Origin: Chondrosia reniformis
Taxonomy: Eukaryota; Porifera; Demospongiae; Chondrillida; Chondrillidae
Assembly: GCA_947172415.1 (NCBI GenBank)
Contig: OX359189.1
Coordinates: forward strand, 6,214,501 to 6,278,500
Length of the DNA: 64,000 nt
Direction of reading: 5' to 3'
The position numbers were made by a program, and so were the translations under genes. Shown piece by piece: positions 18,640 to 31,900 of the stretch; the first letter of the stretch is position 1, and each line of letters begins with the position of its first letter. The notes beneath the pieces were generated by a model. The model was not told the origin of the DNA and made no database searches. It saw only the letters and a list, made by a program, of their open reading frames with translations.

Positions 18640-21600
18640 AATATGGCGACAATTAGTTCTAATACTGTGATCATCACGGCGACTAATTCAGCCAAACGAA
18701 GAAGAACCACTATTAACTGGACGAACATAGATGAAGAAATTAAAGACAGAACTCAAATATTACACCAAAGCCTATCTCGAAAAGAAATTTCACCTGAAGA
18801 TGCAACAAACAACTTTGTCGAAACTCTGGGAACCATTTTGAAGACGCACGGGCTCTTGCGGGAGCGCGCAAGAAAAAGAAGAGAACACCATCCTAATCAA
18901 CTAGAAAGAACCCAAAACAAGCTGACACAGATGAAAAAAGAAGCGAGAAGAAACATCCAAAAGGCGCCCCAAAACTTCCTCACCCTGGTTAGAGCACATA
19001 ACAAAGTAACTAAAACCACTAAGATAGCTAGGCAGAATAAGTCATCACAGAAACAAGAAAGAGCCTTTTGAGAGAACAGATGGAAGTTTGCTCATTCAGT
19101 CTGTAATAGCAATCCAGCTAAGCAGGAACCATCCTTCTCAGCAAATACCTGCTACACATATTTCAAGGAGAATTTTTCCCAAAGATACAACTATCACAGG
19201 TCTCCCAACCTGGGTTTACGATGTACTCCCAAAGGTAGCCCCAAGCCACCCCTTTGACCTTTCTCCTATCACACCTAAACTGGTGAAGAAACTCCTGAAG
19301 AATTCAAAAGAATTCAGCCCCTGGAGATGATGGCATAACCTACCAAGTACTCTGGAGATTACCGTCATGCCATCACTTCCTAGCAACACTGTACTCCACT
19401 ATACTCCTGAAGAGTAAGGAACCACCTAAAAGTTGGTGCCAAGGACGTGTCAAACTGATATTTAAAGGAGGAAATCCTAGCGAACCCTCCAATTTCAGAC
19501 CAATAGTGCTAGCACCCACCATAGACAAGCTGTTTCACAAAATTCTTGCACAACGCCTGGAGCAATTTCTTAGGAAAAATGATATCATTAATACCTCTGT
19601 TCAAAAAGGTTTTCTCCATGGTGTCAACGGAATCATGGAACATATTAATACCATCAATGCCATCCTAGACCAGGCCAAAGAGAACAAGAAGTCAGTTTCC
19701 ATTACAATGTTAGATCTAAAAAATGCTTTTGGCTCAGTTTCCCATAACTATAGTCTAGATATGCTCCAACATGTCAGTATCCCAAGGGAGACCATCCAAT
19801 ATATCAGAAACTGCTATAACAAACTCTCAGTTTACATCCAAACCAAGTCCTGGCAAACATCACAGCTGAAGGTGGGAAAGGGCATGTTCTAAGGAGATAC
19901 ACTATCTCCCACCATTTTTCTATTAGCCTTTGCTCCCATCACTAGATTAGATTGATGGAACAATGGCATTACTCTGGTTTCTCACTCCAGATTCCCGTCC
20001 CAAACTCCAAAGATTTACCATCTCCTGACTCCACCATTTATGTACTATGGGACGAACAAGATAGCGAGGAACCTTCTGGATGGTACAGAGCCACCATTAG
20101 TCACTATTTGCCTAATGGAAATGCTGTACTGAACTATTCATCACAAGTCTCTGAAACACTTTCCCTAATCAAAAACCAATGGACCTACGCAAGGAAGAAT
20201 GCAAAAAAGTTCATTCCTTTGGACGACCAACCTCCTGTATTATGCAAACCGACCCCAAAAAAACAACTATGAACTACAACATCTGAGCACAAAGGCAAAG
20301 CATATGCTGATGACCTCACAATGATTAACTCCAATGAGGAAGACCACCAAGAAGCCCTGACACACATAGAAAAGGCAGCAAATAGCCTTAATTTAACCTT
20401 GAAGCCATCCAAATGTGTCTCAATAACCTTATCAAAGGTAAACCCAGCAAGAGTAAGACCTTTAAACTCACAAGGCCACACTAAATCCATAGCTGAGGCA
20501 TCAATCAAATTCCTGGGGAAGATTCTGACAATAAACAATTCGCACACCAGGAAAGAATCAGGAATCCAACTCAAGGATAAGCTAACAACAGCAGTTAGAA
20601 GAATAGGGAAAAAAACCTATCAGAGGCGAAATGAAAGTCTGGATACTGAAACACTATCTTATGCCAGCCACTCACTTCCACCTTGCCGTAAACCCTGTTA
20701 CTGCAACAACACTGACCAAACTAGAAGGAATGATTGCCAAGGCAATTAAAAAATGGCTAAGACTTCCTCAAAATGCCTCTAGAGCACTCATTCACCACCC
20801 TGCATTACCAACCAGTATCCCTACTTTATCGGAAATGTACATGAAAGCCAAGATTAGCTATTTATCAAGCCTAAAATCCTCAACAGATGAAACAACCATT
20901 GAACTCAAAGCCATCATCAATGACGAAGCCTTCTTGAAACGACAACAAATCTCAAGCAAAACAAAACATTATCTTGATCTACCAACCAACAGAACATCCA
21001 AACAACAAGCGAAAGAGGCAAAATTAATATTATCAGAAGATGAGAGGAAAAAATGGTCGGACAAATTGCAATCACTCCAAGTCCAAAAGAAAGCCCTAGA
21101 CTCTATAGAACTTGAAGAAGAAAATTGTGTGTGGAGTAGAATCATTAATGGCCTCCCAGCTGGACAACTTTCTTTTATATTGAGAGCTTGCTCAGACACA
21201 TTACCAACCCCCTTGAATCTGGTTCGTTGGAAGATCAGACTTCAAGCTAACTGTCCCCTGTGTCAATCTCAAGAAGCCACGGTTAGACATATTCTAAATG
21301 GTTGCCCCACCGCCCTGAAAGAGGGTCGCTACACCTGGAGGCATGACCATATTCTTCTCCACCTAACACAATCCCTTCAAGGTACCATCATAGATGGAGG
21401 AATTTTTGCTGATCTGGATCATTTTAGAGCAGCTGAAAGTCCTCCCACTACACTTCCCGAAAGGAATATTGTCACCACGGCCAGACCTGACCTTGTGATT
21501 CTGAAGGAGAACACTATCAGAATGTTAGAGCTAACTATCTGCACTGACTCGAAGGAAGGTATGGAGGCTGCAAGGAAGCGGAAAATTTCCAAGTTGAATT

Positions 21601-22055
21601 ACCAACAATTGATAGGAGATCTCAAAAGGAAGAACTTTCATATTGATTATGTCACAATTGAAATAGGAGCCCTGGGCCATTACTCAGCAGATTGTGTCCC
21701 ATCCCTCCAAAGAATTTTCCCTGAATTACAAAAACGGCAATGGAGAACCATCTTCGACAAAGCATCTGAGATATCGATCAACTGTTCACAAACAATGTAC
21801 TTAGCAAGAAATTGTGAACAATGGTTCCAATCAATTTGAACTTTTATATATCCAAACCTTTAAATATCAATTTATATTATTATCACACAACACTCTTGCC
21901 AGACAATGAACCTCTATATCATATGGATTTTTCTTGTTGTCTGTGTCCGAGATTTCACACCCCCCCCCCCTCACCCTTTTTTTCACTCAATGTACAGATT
22001 TGAATAATGAGTGATGTTTTTCCAAAAATAAAAAAATAAATAAAAAAATCGCACT
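18640..22055 (+). mobile_element. Non-LTR retrotransposon with restriction-like endonuclease, decayed
   Basis: A plus-strand element of about 3.4 kb. Frames 18643-19071 (basic N-terminal region), 19088-19330, 19506-19892, 20321-20749 and 20631-21839 follow one another with frameshifts. The reverse transcriptase is recognised from FKGGNPSEP and NFRPIVL, motif A LDLKNAFGSVSH, a GDTLSPTIF segment (preceded by an in-frame TAA at about 19890) and the catalytic AYADDLTMI near 20300. The C-terminal part carries a CPLC, H, C zinc knuckle and a PD-(D/E)xK-type endonuclease (RPDLVI, LELTI, then K). The 3' end has a C-run near 21961 and an A-rich tail at 22026-22050. Frame breaks show it is inactive. 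A second copy is at 35465-37570. Confidence 0.85.
20631..21839 (+). pseudogene. C-terminal zinc-knuckle and endonuclease ORF of the retrotransposon
   Basis: This 402-residue ORF is the longest intact part of the element. It holds CPLCQSQEATVRHILNGC (CCHC-type knuckle, residues about 209-226), a WRHD motif, then RPDLVILKEN, RMLELTI and a downstream basic helix, the order found in restriction-like endonucleases of R2-type LINEs. The reading starts inside the element, downstream of the reverse-transcriptase core, so it is not an independent gene. Confidence 0.75.
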
Positions 22056-22141
22056 ATATACATTTCATGGATGTCTTTACCTATAGTCTGCATGTAGGGA
22101 AATGGTGTATTAGATTTTTTCATGTGTATGGTCACAAAGGT

Positions 22142-22570
22142 ATATAGTCAAACTCTAATCATATAAGGAGATTAATATTTGCTAAAGTGTACTGTTATCC
22201 ACTCATATTATATATATATATATATATATACATGCATATAACAGAAAATCAACTTCAACTTCAGGATACCTATCTATCTTGTTTCAAAGGGTGCTCAAGT
22301 GTATGTATGTCGTGTGCTAATTGATTTTAATTGTCTATACACACCTTAATTTTTGAAACCATGCAAACATTTCAAAAAGTTTCAACCAGCTATAGCTATA
22401 GGTTTAATACCATATAATTATGAAACCTGAAATTTGACCCTATGTATGGGAGTAATCAAAACAGTTGGAGGTGCATCAAAAATATAATATATTATGACAA
22501 AAATAACTCCACATATAGAACATGCACATATCACTTTTGTATTTGGGCACACCATTCCAATATATATGCG
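22142..22570 (-). repeat. Orphan copy of the receptor gene's upstream region
   Basis: This segment is a diverged direct copy of 23836-24310: 'ttcaacttcaggatacctct' here differs slightly, followed by 'caaagggtgctcaagt', 'gaaacc', 'ggagtaatca(a/c)aacagttg' and 'tttgggygcayca' in the same order. In the other copy this DNA lies just upstream of the receptor start codon. Here no receptor ORF follows; the retrotransposon tail lies there instead. Confidence 0.7.
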
Positions 22571-22729
22571 CACATGCGTGCATATACACATTAACATATT
22601 AATATATTTATATATATACACTAAATATGATTATACAAATGCTGGTTTAATTCAAGAATTCATAAGATGCATGCACAATAAATTATATGTCTAGGAAAAA
22701 AAATTTCTTTTTCTTTTTATACTTCGCCA

Positions 22730-23812
22730 TTAGCTAGAGCTGCTTCCTTTAGAATTAAAACACTTGCAGTTGAAGATCTTCTTTGCATTTTCTCTCACAT
22801 GTTTCAAGAATATGATAAAGAGAATCGGTGATACCAACAAAGATGTCATCTCAAGTAGACAACCTATTAAGGTTGCAACCCAAGGATCATTAAATTTTTG
22901 TTGCATTGAAAAGGCTTTAGTATATACAATTATGGGTATAAATACAATAATATGTCCAATTATTGAAGTAATGTTGACTATTAGCTGTAACAGTACTAAT
23001 TTAGTTATTGCTTTACCATAGCTGACATTCCTTACTTTGCTGGTGCACTTATTAATAAAGAAAAGTGCTCGAATTGGAAGCACAATTGAAAGTATAATAG
23101 CCGGAACAGCAACCACTAATGGTATTACAAACCCTAAGCATTCTGCAATGATCACATTTGTGAGTACATCTTGAAATGGAACATAAAGACCAACAATTGG
23201 AGTATTGATAAGAATGAAAATTATCCAAACTGCAACACAGCTAATGACAACTGCCCAATTCTTAATCTTATAAAACACATATCTTATGTAGATATACACC
23301 AGTACACCATACAATGCCATGAAGACTAGTCTTATGGATACCATAGTGGAATATCCATACAGCACAAGCGTGTAGTAACTGAGTGTAATGTTAGATGAAT
23401 GAGATACACATTTAAACAAGAAACCTTCCAATTCCTTTATCTGATTCTGAATATATATACTGATATGTATAGTACCATTAATATTAATGTAATTGTTACT
23501 GTGCCTCAACTGGTTAGCTAGGGAGTTAGTTCTTGCAAGCAACTCTCGAAAGCAATCATACTGGACTAAGAAGAGTGTGGCTCCGATCAATCCTATTGCA
23601 GCAAATACAATGACGGCTGCTTGGATGCTGATGAGGACTATTCTAATAGACTTTGGTAGCTGACCAGGTCCAATCAGAGTGATAATCAGAAAGACACTGA
23701 GAACAATAATTGGCACTCCAACTGTCCAGGAGATAATCATTACTGAAAGGGAATATGGATCTCTTATTCCTGTTTGGAGAGATTCAACGACAGAAGTGAT
23801 ATAGTCTCCCAT
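22730..23812 (-). CDS. Intronless seven-transmembrane receptor-like protein
   Basis: A single 360-residue ORF with seven hydrophobic segments at roughly residues 22-48, 57-83, 140-175, 187-212, 220-253, 265-297 and 308-337. An asparagine-rich extracellular-type loop follows helix 2 (NNYININGTIHIS, with N-G-T and a later N-I-T glycosylation site). Helix 7 ends in SPILFIIFLKHVRE, which loosely resembles the class A (N/D)PxxY region without being canonical, and the tail is basic with clustered Cys (FNCKCF). I see no DRY motif. It is therefore a GPCR-like protein, probably of a lineage-specific family; the ligand is unknown. It is bracketed by two diverged copies of its upstream region. Confidence 0.75.
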   Translation of the reverse strand: MGDYITSVVESLQTGIRDPYSLSVMIISWTVGVPIIVLSVFLIITLIGPGQLPKSIRIVLISIQAAVIVFAAIGLIGATLFLVQYDCFRELLARTNSLANQLRHSNNYININGTIHISIYIQNQIKELEGFLFKCVSHSSNITLSYYTLVLYGYSTMVSIRLVFMALYGVLVYIYIRYVFYKIKNWAVVISCVAVWIIFILINTPIVGLYVPFQDVLTNVIIAECLGFVIPLVVAVPAIILSIVLPIRALFFINKCTSKVRNVSYGKAITKLVLLQLIVNITSIIGHIIVFIPIIVYTKAFSMQQKFNDPWVATLIGCLLEMTSLLVSPILFIIFLKHVRENAKKIFNCKCFNSKGSSSS

Positions 23813-23835
23813 TTTAATATATATGGTCGCAAAAG

Positions 23836-24310
23836 ATAGTCAAATTCTGATAATAATATTAAGATTACTTAAATTAAGATACTTTGCTAAACAAGGTACT
23901 TGTTATACACTCATATACTTATAACAGAAATTAAATTCAACTTCAACTTCAGGATACCTCTCTATAAATACCTTGGTTCAAAGGGTGCTCAAGTATGTAC
24001 TGTATATGTGTTAATAGATTTTACACAATTTTAAAGTTTTTTAATTGTCCCTTTCCAAATTTATACATATACCTTCATACCTTTTGAAACCAAGCATTTC
24101 AAAACGTTTCAACTAGCTACGGAACCTGATATTTGGCCCTGCATGTGATAGGAGTAATCACAACAGTTGGGGGTGCACCAAAAGGGCAAAATAATTTCCC
24201 TTATAGAACTAATTTTGCTATGATTGAACAGTAGAAATTTGGCATGATAAATGTAAGTGACTTAACCACACATATCACTTCTGTGTTTGGGTGCATCATC
24301 CTACGTCAGC
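23836..24310 (-). repeat. Upstream region of the receptor gene, duplicated at 22142-22570
   Basis: It lies immediately 5' of the receptor start and contains the presumed promoter. It matches the segment downstream of the gene in the same orientation, so the gene sits between two direct repeats. This is the pattern expected if one gene of a tandem pair was lost. No defined promoter element could be assigned. Confidence 0.65.
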
Positions 24311-24314
24311 TATC

Positions 24315-25410
24315 ATGATACACAGTTAAAACACAGAAGAAATTTAGCATGTATATACAACTTGTTCTAAATTAATTACATACATTCCTGACTGCATGAA
24401 GAATTGTATTTGCCGTAGTTACAGATATAATTACTGTATGGTTGGATGCTAGTATGGAAACCTGTATATGTTCCTCATGATGTTCTATATGATATATACG
24501 TATGTATGTAGCATTTAGAATTGATAAATTATAGACATTCATACTCAATTAGTGAATGAACTGTTTAATTTTATTGTTACAGGAAAATATATATCTATAT
24601 ATAGAGCAACAATAGGAATTTAGTTGTTTGTTCATTATATGCACAAAATGTATGTGATCTAGTATCACATGCATTGAATTTGACCCCTTAAACCCAAATA
24701 TTTCTCTTGAATATACTGGATACCTTCAGCCAGGAGCATATATATATGTTTCATGTATATGTTATATGTAGCTACAAATAATATATAGATTAATGTTAAA
24801 AACCTGATGTATAGCATTTCACAAATGGTAACTTTGAACATATAGAGATGTAGTATGGTAATATATATTTTACTCCTGAAGGTTTCATTCAACTAGATCT
24901 CGACTCTTAATGGCAAAGACTCTGAACAACACAGCTCTAAGAGTACTCATAATTATAGCATGGAAATTTATAAACTCTTAACTGATACTTGATATGATTA
25001 AAGAACCGACAAAGATTATACACCATTACCTATTTATAGTAATACTGGAAGCCATTTATATCAAGCAAAATAAACAAGGGGTGTGTCATGCGCGTGACCG
25101 AGTACAGCCCCTCTATGGCGGAACATTTAGTCTGCGAGACGAAGAACTAATTTTAAAGGTAATAAATTATACTTTTCCTTCCTCTATTGCAAACAGGGGT
25201 TGCATTATGGTTATTACTAATATTTAGCTTTAAGATTACCCAACCCTATTTATGCTGGAACCAGGAATCAGAACCATAACATCGCAAGACAACATTATTT
25301 TAATGATTCAGCGCACACATATAATAGTAAATGGGGTAGAAGCTTGTATACTCCTAAGTTACTCTGGAATAATTTTATCCTTAGGTTTATATTAGATTTT
25401 CTCTATTTTT
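24315..25410. other. Intergenic, no convincing gene
   Basis: Mostly AT-rich. One less AT-rich spot at 25080-25165 has a short open reading (QGVCHARDRVQPLYGGTF) followed by a donor-like 'aaaggtaata'. It could be an isolated exon, but nothing else supports a gene. Confidence 0.35.
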
Positions 25411-25680
25411 AACAGAAATACTCCAATCATACTTACACGACGATTCTATCTCGAAGGAATGGACAGATCAAGTCCATCATTATCGATGTGGTTTCTCTTT
25501 TGGTGTTGTCTGACCCTTTTCCAGTGTCCCACTGCTCGTACACAATGCGAAGAAGCGCGTAAGTTTCTTGTTAGTGCTTCCAAGAGTTTTTACACCTGTT
25601 GTGTTCAGGTTTTGGAATTATGGTATACACTTCATTAGAATATTTTAGCCATTAATTGATGCTTACTATACAACACATAC
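25411..25680 (-). repeat. Segment duplicated at 12.6 kb
   Basis: This is the second copy of the 12640-12905 sequence, with the minus-strand reading IVYEQWDTG and TSIMMDLICPFLRD followed by a GTAAGT donor. A probable exon of an unrecognised gene, or part of a repeat. Confidence 0.5.
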
Positions 25681-25943
25681 CAGCTATGTTTAAATGGTAG
25701 AAGCTCCTTTCTGATATAGCACTAATGACTATCTACAATCACCACCTTATGAAATGGTTATTGAGTGTATACTATATTTGTTATACTGTACTGTTTTGAC
25801 ATAATTGTATTTGTCATGCCACTGGTATTAATGTGTAATGTGATGCTTTGCCTGTAGATCTAAAATATACTAATTGTTTGTACAGTTTGGCCTGATAAGG
25901 TGCACTTGCTCTGTTATTTTGTGCTACCCTTATTATATTGTAG

Positions 25944-28900
25944 GACTACTGCCTTCAGTACTATATGCTGAGATCAATGACACTCTAACACTATACTGTG
26001 TTCAACAAGTAGAGTGTTCAGAGATCGTCTTTAGCTTTAATGGGAATGATTATACTGCCAGTAATGGCTATGAGGATTTTCCTGGTTTTCAGAGTAATTC
26101 TCTGCCAGTGAATGTCTCTCAAGATCCATGCAACATTAGCTTCACCTTTATAAGGACAGTCGCATTTGCAGATGAGTCTGAAGTTTCATGTTCAGGGAAG
26201 GCAGGTAGCTGTCGTCAAATTACCACAATTCATTCACCTGGTAAGATGTTTTTGACCATGTTTTCAATATAATGGATGTGTGCTACAGGTTTATTTTGCA
26301 AAAGTGATAGAGTCACTATTAAATATCTTTCTAATTTAGTTGTTACTTGATGTTATTTATGTATTTCATTGTATTAGAAAATAATAATATACGTATGTAA
26401 GTGGCTGGATTATTAGCATGTACATATCATATGACTTGATTGAAGCAAAATTAAATGGCTGTCTTTTAAAGAGGTAGATTTTATACAGATTTCACTGCAA
26501 TATGTCCTATTCCTTGTATTTTAGGATTGCCTGACGCAGTTAGCAAAATAGAGTTTCAACCAGGACTGACTACACTTAATTTGACCTGGGAAGAACCCTT
26601 TCACTTTCCTGGTTTTCCCATTATTTCTTATCAAATTTATCTATTTGAAGAAAACATTTTTATTTCCAAAAAAAGCAAAAATACCAATAACCGCAAAGCA
26701 TCATTTCAAAGTTTATCAGCTAGTACAAGATTTGCAATAATTATAGAGGTTGCTAGCACTTTAGGATCCAGAAACAGTTCACAATACTGTGAATCAACTC
26801 TTCCCCTTGGTTAGTTTATGAACCACATCTATGTATATACATCAATTTAATTAGATTTTTCTTTTCATGATACATTAATTTACACCACTTATATTGTGTG
26901 GGTAATACGTCTAGGCCAATAATGTTTTAATCTATTTTGTTAGTATTGCATATTTCTTAGCCCCATCCATTATGTAAAATGGATTTTTATATTATTATTA
27001 TTATTATTATTCATTGCCTTGTGTTTTTGTCTTCACTATAGGAGAAGTTATATCTACTTTTGAATCAGTGCTGATAGCTCAAGGGGGTGTATTATATCTT
27101 TCCTGGGTTCACTTCTTAGAACCTGAAGTGTCTGCACAGCCTGTAATTGTGGTAAATGATGTTGCTATGGAAAGTTCTGAATTAGAAAATGAAGGCTTTG
27201 AAATTAAGTATAACAGAACGTATACTTCATTAGAAATCACACTTAATCCTTCTTTCACTGAAATATGGAATTGTAGCACTTGGCAATGGAGAGTTAGACA
27301 GTACAATGCAGTATTATGTAGCAATATAACATATCTTATTATAGGAGGTATGTAATTTTATATATATGCTACTTAACATAATAAATTTCATTATGTGTAA
27401 CTGTTTATTATGCAGGTATTCCTTTGGTACCTCCACATCCAGTTGAAAGAATTGTTCAAAGTGACTATATTTTGCTTGAAATATCTCCGCCATTTTCTCA
27501 TTTTCCAATTCAACGGTATAAAGTACAATACTACAATACTATAACAAAAATGCGAACTACTGTTATTAAACCTGATTTGAATGGTATTCCCGTTGAGGTT
27601 CATTTGACAAAATTAACATCAAACACAAACTATACCATTAAAATAACAGCTCAAAATAAAGTTGGGGAATCAGAAGCTATAACATTTTCAATAATAACAC
27701 CTGAAGATTCAGGTGAAGGTACGTATGTGTGTGTTTTATAATGTTTTGTGCCATTTACTGTACTATATTATGTTTTCTTGTGGTACATGTATTAGCTTTT
27801 TGTGATTTTGAGGAAGACAATAAGTGGGGTATTCAGTGGCAGAGAACATTTCCTAACCACATGGACACACAGGCTTGCCTTCAAAATCTCACAGGTGAGG
27901 TAAATGGTGAATATCAGGAAGTATGAATATCCACAAAACTGACAACAATATCATTGGTCTATATCTTGGCTAATTTCACATCCAGTCCTATTGTAACTAC
28001 CCCCTACCATTCAAGACAACTAAATAGCTAAGACAGTCCTGTTGATATCTTATAACATCAGCTAAAATATTTCTGTACTACCTTAATGAGGCAATTGTGG
28101 CCGTAGATTGGCTATCTATTAATGTAATATCTGTAAACATTGCTTTTATATGTATGTTTTGCATTTAGCATTCAATTTTCGTATTACATTTGCAGTTAGC
28201 TTTTCAGCAACCAGAGTATGTGCAGGGAATGCAAAATGGCGGGATCCTGATGTGTCTAACTGTAGTACTGCCTACATCACACATCTTCAGCCAATGGTGA
28301 GTGTATTACATACAGTAGAATGATATTATATGTTAGTTTTTCAATAAATATAATGATTGCTTTTTGCAATTATGGTAAACTAATTAGTATTAAAATATCT
28401 CAAGTTGCTTAAAACAGTATACTATACCTATCCAAGCTACATAGTAGCATATATGTACATAATGTATACATACGTATATCACCTTAATGAGGTAGTACAG
28501 TTTGTTTAAGGATGTATGTATGTCAAATTGTTTACAAAGAAATACATTTACATACATTCTTTGGTGACCCTGGGTGTCTTTGTCTACTTCTCGGTCTGTA
28601 CTTATATGCGTATCTATGTACGTATGTGTATATGAAATGATAAGGAGTATTTGTTGCGTTCATATTAGTAATAGGGGTTATAATTAGTTGAGCATTCATT
28701 GCCGAAGACCTCCGGGCTGAAACATTCAATTGACAATAATTTGTGTTGCTGATACTCAAATAACCCCTATTAATATGTGTATACGTACATCTGCATATGT
28801 AACATAATCTCTGTGTGTATCTAAGTATATAATCTGTGCCTACTTATAGATCGATGCTATATCAGAGGACGCCTGCTATGGTATGGATAGCGAACTAGTG

Positions 28901-31900
28901 AAAGTGTGTCTCAGTAATGCTGCACAATTGATCAATCAGCTCGGCACAGCATTAGAGGTTAATGTTAAAACACTCTTTCCTCTTGATCTTGTTGCAAGTG
29001 TCTCAGCCTTGTTTCACTCTATAAGGTAAGTGCATTTTACTATGTGTTTTGTATATACTATCTAGTATATCAATTTTATGTTGTTAACCTAAAAGTCCAG
29101 ACCTATACAGTGGTTGTCATCAAGAACTGAATGCTATTGAATTGTGTTATTTATAGGCTTCAAGAAGTAGCAACCACAAGGAGTGAAAGGGTCTATGTAC
29201 CTATCAATAATAACTCCATTGTAGCGGTAATTTTTCTGAAGAGATATGCTATTTGTATACATGTATATGTTAACTTACCGTAGTATTTCCCTGTAGTTCC
29301 CTGTTTGAGCTTCTACTCTTCTTAATAGGAGTATTTGAAGATATTTAATGAATTATTAGACCTCAGACATTTGGTAGCCTGGATGGAACTTAATCAGGTA
29401 CAGAAATATAGTAGGCTAAACTGCAAACTTTGAAGGTGGCCATATCCTACTGTTTTTGTATATTCAGTTCTTAAGGTATAAAATCTGAGTTTATACGTAT
29501 ATGCTCTTCTCACTCTTAGATGAATGTAACATTTGTTGTTGAAGAGTTGTTAGCCAGTAACATGATTTTTCTTCGTGTACTCTCAAATGCAACTGGAAAT
29601 GTAGAAGAGCTAGGAATGAACTATGGTACATTACAGTACATCATTAGCATACTCACATCATACATGCTTTATGTGTGACTCTTAGTTAGGATACGGTATA
29701 CATACGTACATATGTAGTTCAATAGAAGTCTTTTGAGAATATGTTTTCTGATCCTAAAATTGTAATACGTAGTTAACGCGTAACTTTATTATATAATAAT
29801 GTAAATGTTTTTAATACTTTTATTTGTATTGTACTGTATATGCAAATACAATTTATCATTCATTTAGGTTTTTACTTTTTCTTTCCCGGCTAGGTCTTAA
29901 GGTTTCTACAGTGTCGGGTGACTCTTCCGTAGCAATATCTAATGCTGTTGCTGAGTTTTCTGAATCAGCAATTAATACTTTGCTCAATGAAAACAATCAA
30001 AGTCACTTTGCAGTATCGTATTTAAAAAACATTGCTTCATACTTACCAAAGGTGCTGCCAAGGTCAGTTGAGGAGATAGAAAATTTCCCAACGACATGCA
30101 TATGCTTTTCTGGATTGCATTCAATATAGTTTTTTTGTGTTTGGCCCTACTAACACAAGCCACATTTCTTCTTGTCTTATGAAAATAGCATAATGTTTGC
30201 CAGGCAATTTTCCCTCTTTAGTGGCATAATTGAAGCAGACACTGATACAGATGTCATTATGGTACAAACCAGTACCATTCCCGAAGATACCTCTGAATTG
30301 TCATCAATTACTCCAGGAGCAATAAGTGTGGAATTTAATTTTGCTGAGGTTTGTATCCATGCATGGACACATAATGTGTACGTATGTATGTACGTATATG
30401 TATATGATCTGCATATGAAGTGTAGAATTATTTAAATTATAATCAAGCCACAATTTAATACATGACAAATTGAAATTATAAGCAAGCCACAATTATCACA
30501 AACCAACATCGTAAAGAGGGAATAATGCAAAAAGCAATTTTTGAGGCTTGAACCCAGACAGCAGTTTTTGACTACCAATACTAGTGCTCATTTACTGATG
30601 TTATCATACACCCATGGGAAATACAGTATGTATTTAGTGATATTTCCTATTTTATATGTTTTTTTTCTAATTCAGCCTCCATATAGGCCTCTGTGTGTTT
30701 TAAGGGATCTAAGCCAGACATCCAGTAGCATAAGGTACGTAATATTATATATTATATCAGCAGTTGATATGGTATATATTATTGTTAGTTTAACTTTCAT
30801 TTTTATAAGTTAGACATTTCTGTTTTTCTCTATGTAGTTTTGAAAGTTTCTGGTCTGCAACTGATGTCACAACCATATCTGATAAGTGGAGTACTAAAGT
30901 GACATGTGTTTTGACCAAATTGGGTGCAGTTACTGTACTCACTAATATTCAGGGACCAGTGAGTTTTATATGTACATACGTACAGTACATGCATACAAGG
31001 ATCCAACTGTTGACTGAGGAATTTTTCACTATCCTTATTTACCCTTACTTAGAAGTGATAGCTATTTTGTGTCGAGCTCTACCATGTTATCCTATCTTCT
31101 CTAGAACTTCACAGCTGATCCCATCTCAGTTGCTCTATATATTGGTGGTATTCTAAACTCTATACTACTCTTTCTATCAATGGCAGCACTCATTGCTATC
31201 ATGTAAGTGTCTTCAACTTAACAGGCAATTTGAACCTGTGCATACTAGAGGCCAATGATCATTTTATTCAGATGGCCCCTCCCCCTGGAAATGGGCTGGG
31301 TCTGTTGTGATAAAGAGAATCACACAAACTAGTGAATTGCAGCTAATTACTTCTTTGTAGAGGGAAAACATGAGGGAAATGTTGAGGCAATTGTAGTTCA
31401 GAAGCAGAGCACTAATGGCCATAACCAGCTGCCCTGGGTTCGATTCTCAACAATAGCTTCTTTCATGTTTTTTCCTCTTTGTGATATTTGAGGATGATTA
31501 TACTTACTTGTACATGTGGTTTGATTTGACCAGTCAGTCATACTGTATGCATCGTAAATAAGTGCCTATGGTATTGACTAACAATAATTGTTAGCTGAAT
31601 ATTGAAGGAATGAATGATTTGTAAGCTGTAAATAAAAAACGTAAACTCTGAAATTAATTAAAATACATATATGTACGACTGCCTGTTACATGAGGATTAT
31701 GAATTCCGAAGCCTTTCTGTTTAGTACATATTTGATATTGCAGAAAATGTATGTGAGTATGTATTAATATCAGCTCCTACTCTATAATACACTCCTCTTG
31801 ATGTTTTCAATCTGTTTCCAATTATTTAGAATACGTGATCAAAGAGAAGAGGAGAACAAAAGGCCAATCTTAAATGTGGCACAGCTAAACTATGCTTTAG

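Noticed and set aside
25874..25943. N-terminal extension of the receptor's first exon
   Set aside because: The upstream reading has no ATG (it begins at TTG) and is separated by a good acceptor at 25941-25943; the true first exon was not found.
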